64,000 bases of DNA, taken from assembly GCA_020630915.1 (NCBI GenBank), contig JAHDIF010000006.1, forward strand, positions 5,241 through 69,240, given 5' to 3'. The first letter of the stretch is position 1; every line of letters starts with the position of its first letter. This DNA comes from Dokdonia sp. GTDB lineage: Bacteria; Bacteroidota; Bacteroidia; Flavobacteriales; Flavobacteriaceae. The notes beneath the pieces were generated by a model. The model ran no database searches. It worked only from the letters and a program-made list of their open reading frames with translations, and had not been told where the DNA came from. Both the position numbers and the translations under genes were made by a program. Below are positions 63,159 through 64,000 of the stretch, piece after piece.

Positions 63159-64000
63159 ATGAATAAACAAAAAGTTGCAATTTTCTGGTTTAGACGAGAC
63201 CTACGGTTAGAAGATAACAAAGGTTTTACTGCCGCATTAAAAAAAGGCATCCCAGTGCTACCTATATTTATTTTTGATAAGGAAATACTGAATAAATTGC
63301 CCAAAAACGATGCCCGCGTCACATTTATCTTTGACACCCTAAAAACAATGCGGGAAAAGCTACAAGAAAATTTTAACTCTTCGTTGGCAACATATTACGG
63401 CACTCCAGAAATTGTCTTTCAAAAATTACTTGAAGAATATAATATACAAAGTGTGCACACCAATCGCGATTATGAGCCCTATGCTAGAGAACGTGATGGA
63501 AAAATAGCCAAATTGCTATCGGAAAAAAAAGTATCTTTTGAGACCTACAAGGATCAAGTAATTTTTGAGAAAAGTGATATTGTTAAAAATGATGGCGGTC
63601 CCTATGTGGTTTACACACCCTATAAAAACAAGTGGAAAGAGCATTTCGACAAACAGAAAATGTTAACCAAACACTGTCCTCTTGTGCATATGGGAAACCT
63701 CATTTCTGACAAACGATTACCCAAAGTGACACTATCAGAAATGGGCTATACACGTTCTAGCATTACAGTACCTGACTATGTTGCTACACCAGACCTCATA
63801 GAAGGATATGAAGATACCCGTAACTTCCCAGCTATTAAAAATGGAACCTCTAGATTAGGACCCCACTTACGATTTGGCACGGTAAGTACGCGCGAAATGA
63901 TTCGAAAAGCGATCGCTCAAAAAAATGAAATCTTCTGGAGCGAATTAATTTGGAGAGAATTTTTTATGCAGATTTTATGGCACTTCCCACATACTAAGGA
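63159..64000 (+). CDS. phrB: Deoxyribodipyrimidine photolyase, partial at window end
   Basis: Light-driven repair enzyme for cyclobutane pyrimidine dimers (class I CPD type by its features). 280 codons visible. N-terminal antenna domain: VAIFWFRRDLRLEDNKGFTAA at 5-26, PVLPIFIFDKEIL and TNRDYEPYARERD; FAD domain begun: NGTSRLGPHLRFGTVSTREM and FWSELIWREFFMQIL near 265-275. The catalytic Trp triad would lie beyond the window. ATG at 63159 follows the composite hairpin. Confidence 0.93.
   Translation, partial: MNKQKVAIFWFRRDLRLEDNKGFTAALKKGIPVLPIFIFDKEILNKLPKNDARVTFIFDTLKTMREKLQENFNSSLATYYGTPEIVFQKLLEEYNIQSVHTNRDYEPYARERDGKIAKLLSEKKVSFETYKDQVIFEKSDIVKNDGGPYVVYTPYKNKWKEHFDKQKMLTKHCPLVHMGNLISDKRLPKVTLSEMGYTRSSITVPDYVATPDLIEGYEDTRNFPAIKNGTSRLGPHLRFGTVSTREMIRKAIAQKNEIFWSELIWREFFMQILWHFPHTK

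Overview
This window looks like a chromosomal segment of a marine member of the Flavobacteriaceae (Bacteroidetes). The signs are low GC content, -7 boxes of the TAnnTTTG type with few Shine-Dalgarno sites, SprB-type and DUF11-type cell-surface repeats, TonB-dependent receptors with a carboxypeptidase-like plug extension, a fused CcsBA cytochrome c maturation protein, a fused aspartokinase/homoserine dehydrogenase, and a SRPBCC/SDR/photolyase group at the right edge. A Dokdonia-like genus is only a guess.

Layout: (1) 1-5251 (-) is the N-terminal 1750 residues of a giant secreted adhesin with six nearly identical 282-bp repeats. (2) 5.7-18 kb holds prfC, tRNA-Ser, ychF, two paralogous membrane-anchored alpha/beta hydrolases, an M16 protease, a truncated globin, and a ferredoxin / acyl-CoA reductase / serC / serA group. 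(3) 18-23.3 kb is a possible metal-uptake operon (two DUF proteins, a His-rich exported protein, a TonB receptor and a lipoprotein), followed by the NAD(P)HX repair enzyme. (4) 25-31 kb is the threonine operon: leader peptide, thrA, a four-helix-bundle gene, thrB, thrC. Its intergenic spacers are built of 7-bp periodic repeats. (5) 31-42 kb holds secreted peptidase/esterase genes, gcvT, a sugar-nucleotide reductase-like gene, a HAD phosphatase, arsC, two small exported proteins and an outer-membrane beta-barrel protein. (6) 42-57.7 kb holds fumC, ccsBA, a DUF2520-kdsC-SGNH-ubiA-maf run, an MscS channel, a PIG-L deacetylase and a sodium symporter with a 35-residue membrane microprotein. (7) 57.8-64 kb holds a DUF2911 protein, an aquaporin, a Tat-exported oxidoreductase and the photolyase group.

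Two patterns cut across ordinary annotation. The perfect 14-bp palindrome GCTTTCGCGAAAGC occurs 15 times in 64 kb, with about ten decayed copies. Five perfect copies are intergenic and ten lie inside genes, usually read as Ala-Phe-Ala-Lys-Ala. About 0.0002 copies would be expected by chance. Separately, all three spacers of the thr operon downstream of thrA are arrays of 7-bp units; around the four-helix-bundle gene they are in inverted orientation, as if a small cassette had been inserted.

Other notable points are a perfect 8-bp dyad just upstream of the adhesin start, two genes with no canonical start codon ahead of their conserved N-termini, an esterase-SGNH fusion, a terminator embedded in a 22-codon ORF ahead of the photolyase group, and several unannotated-size small proteins. 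All functions are inferred from sequence recognition alone; no database search was run.
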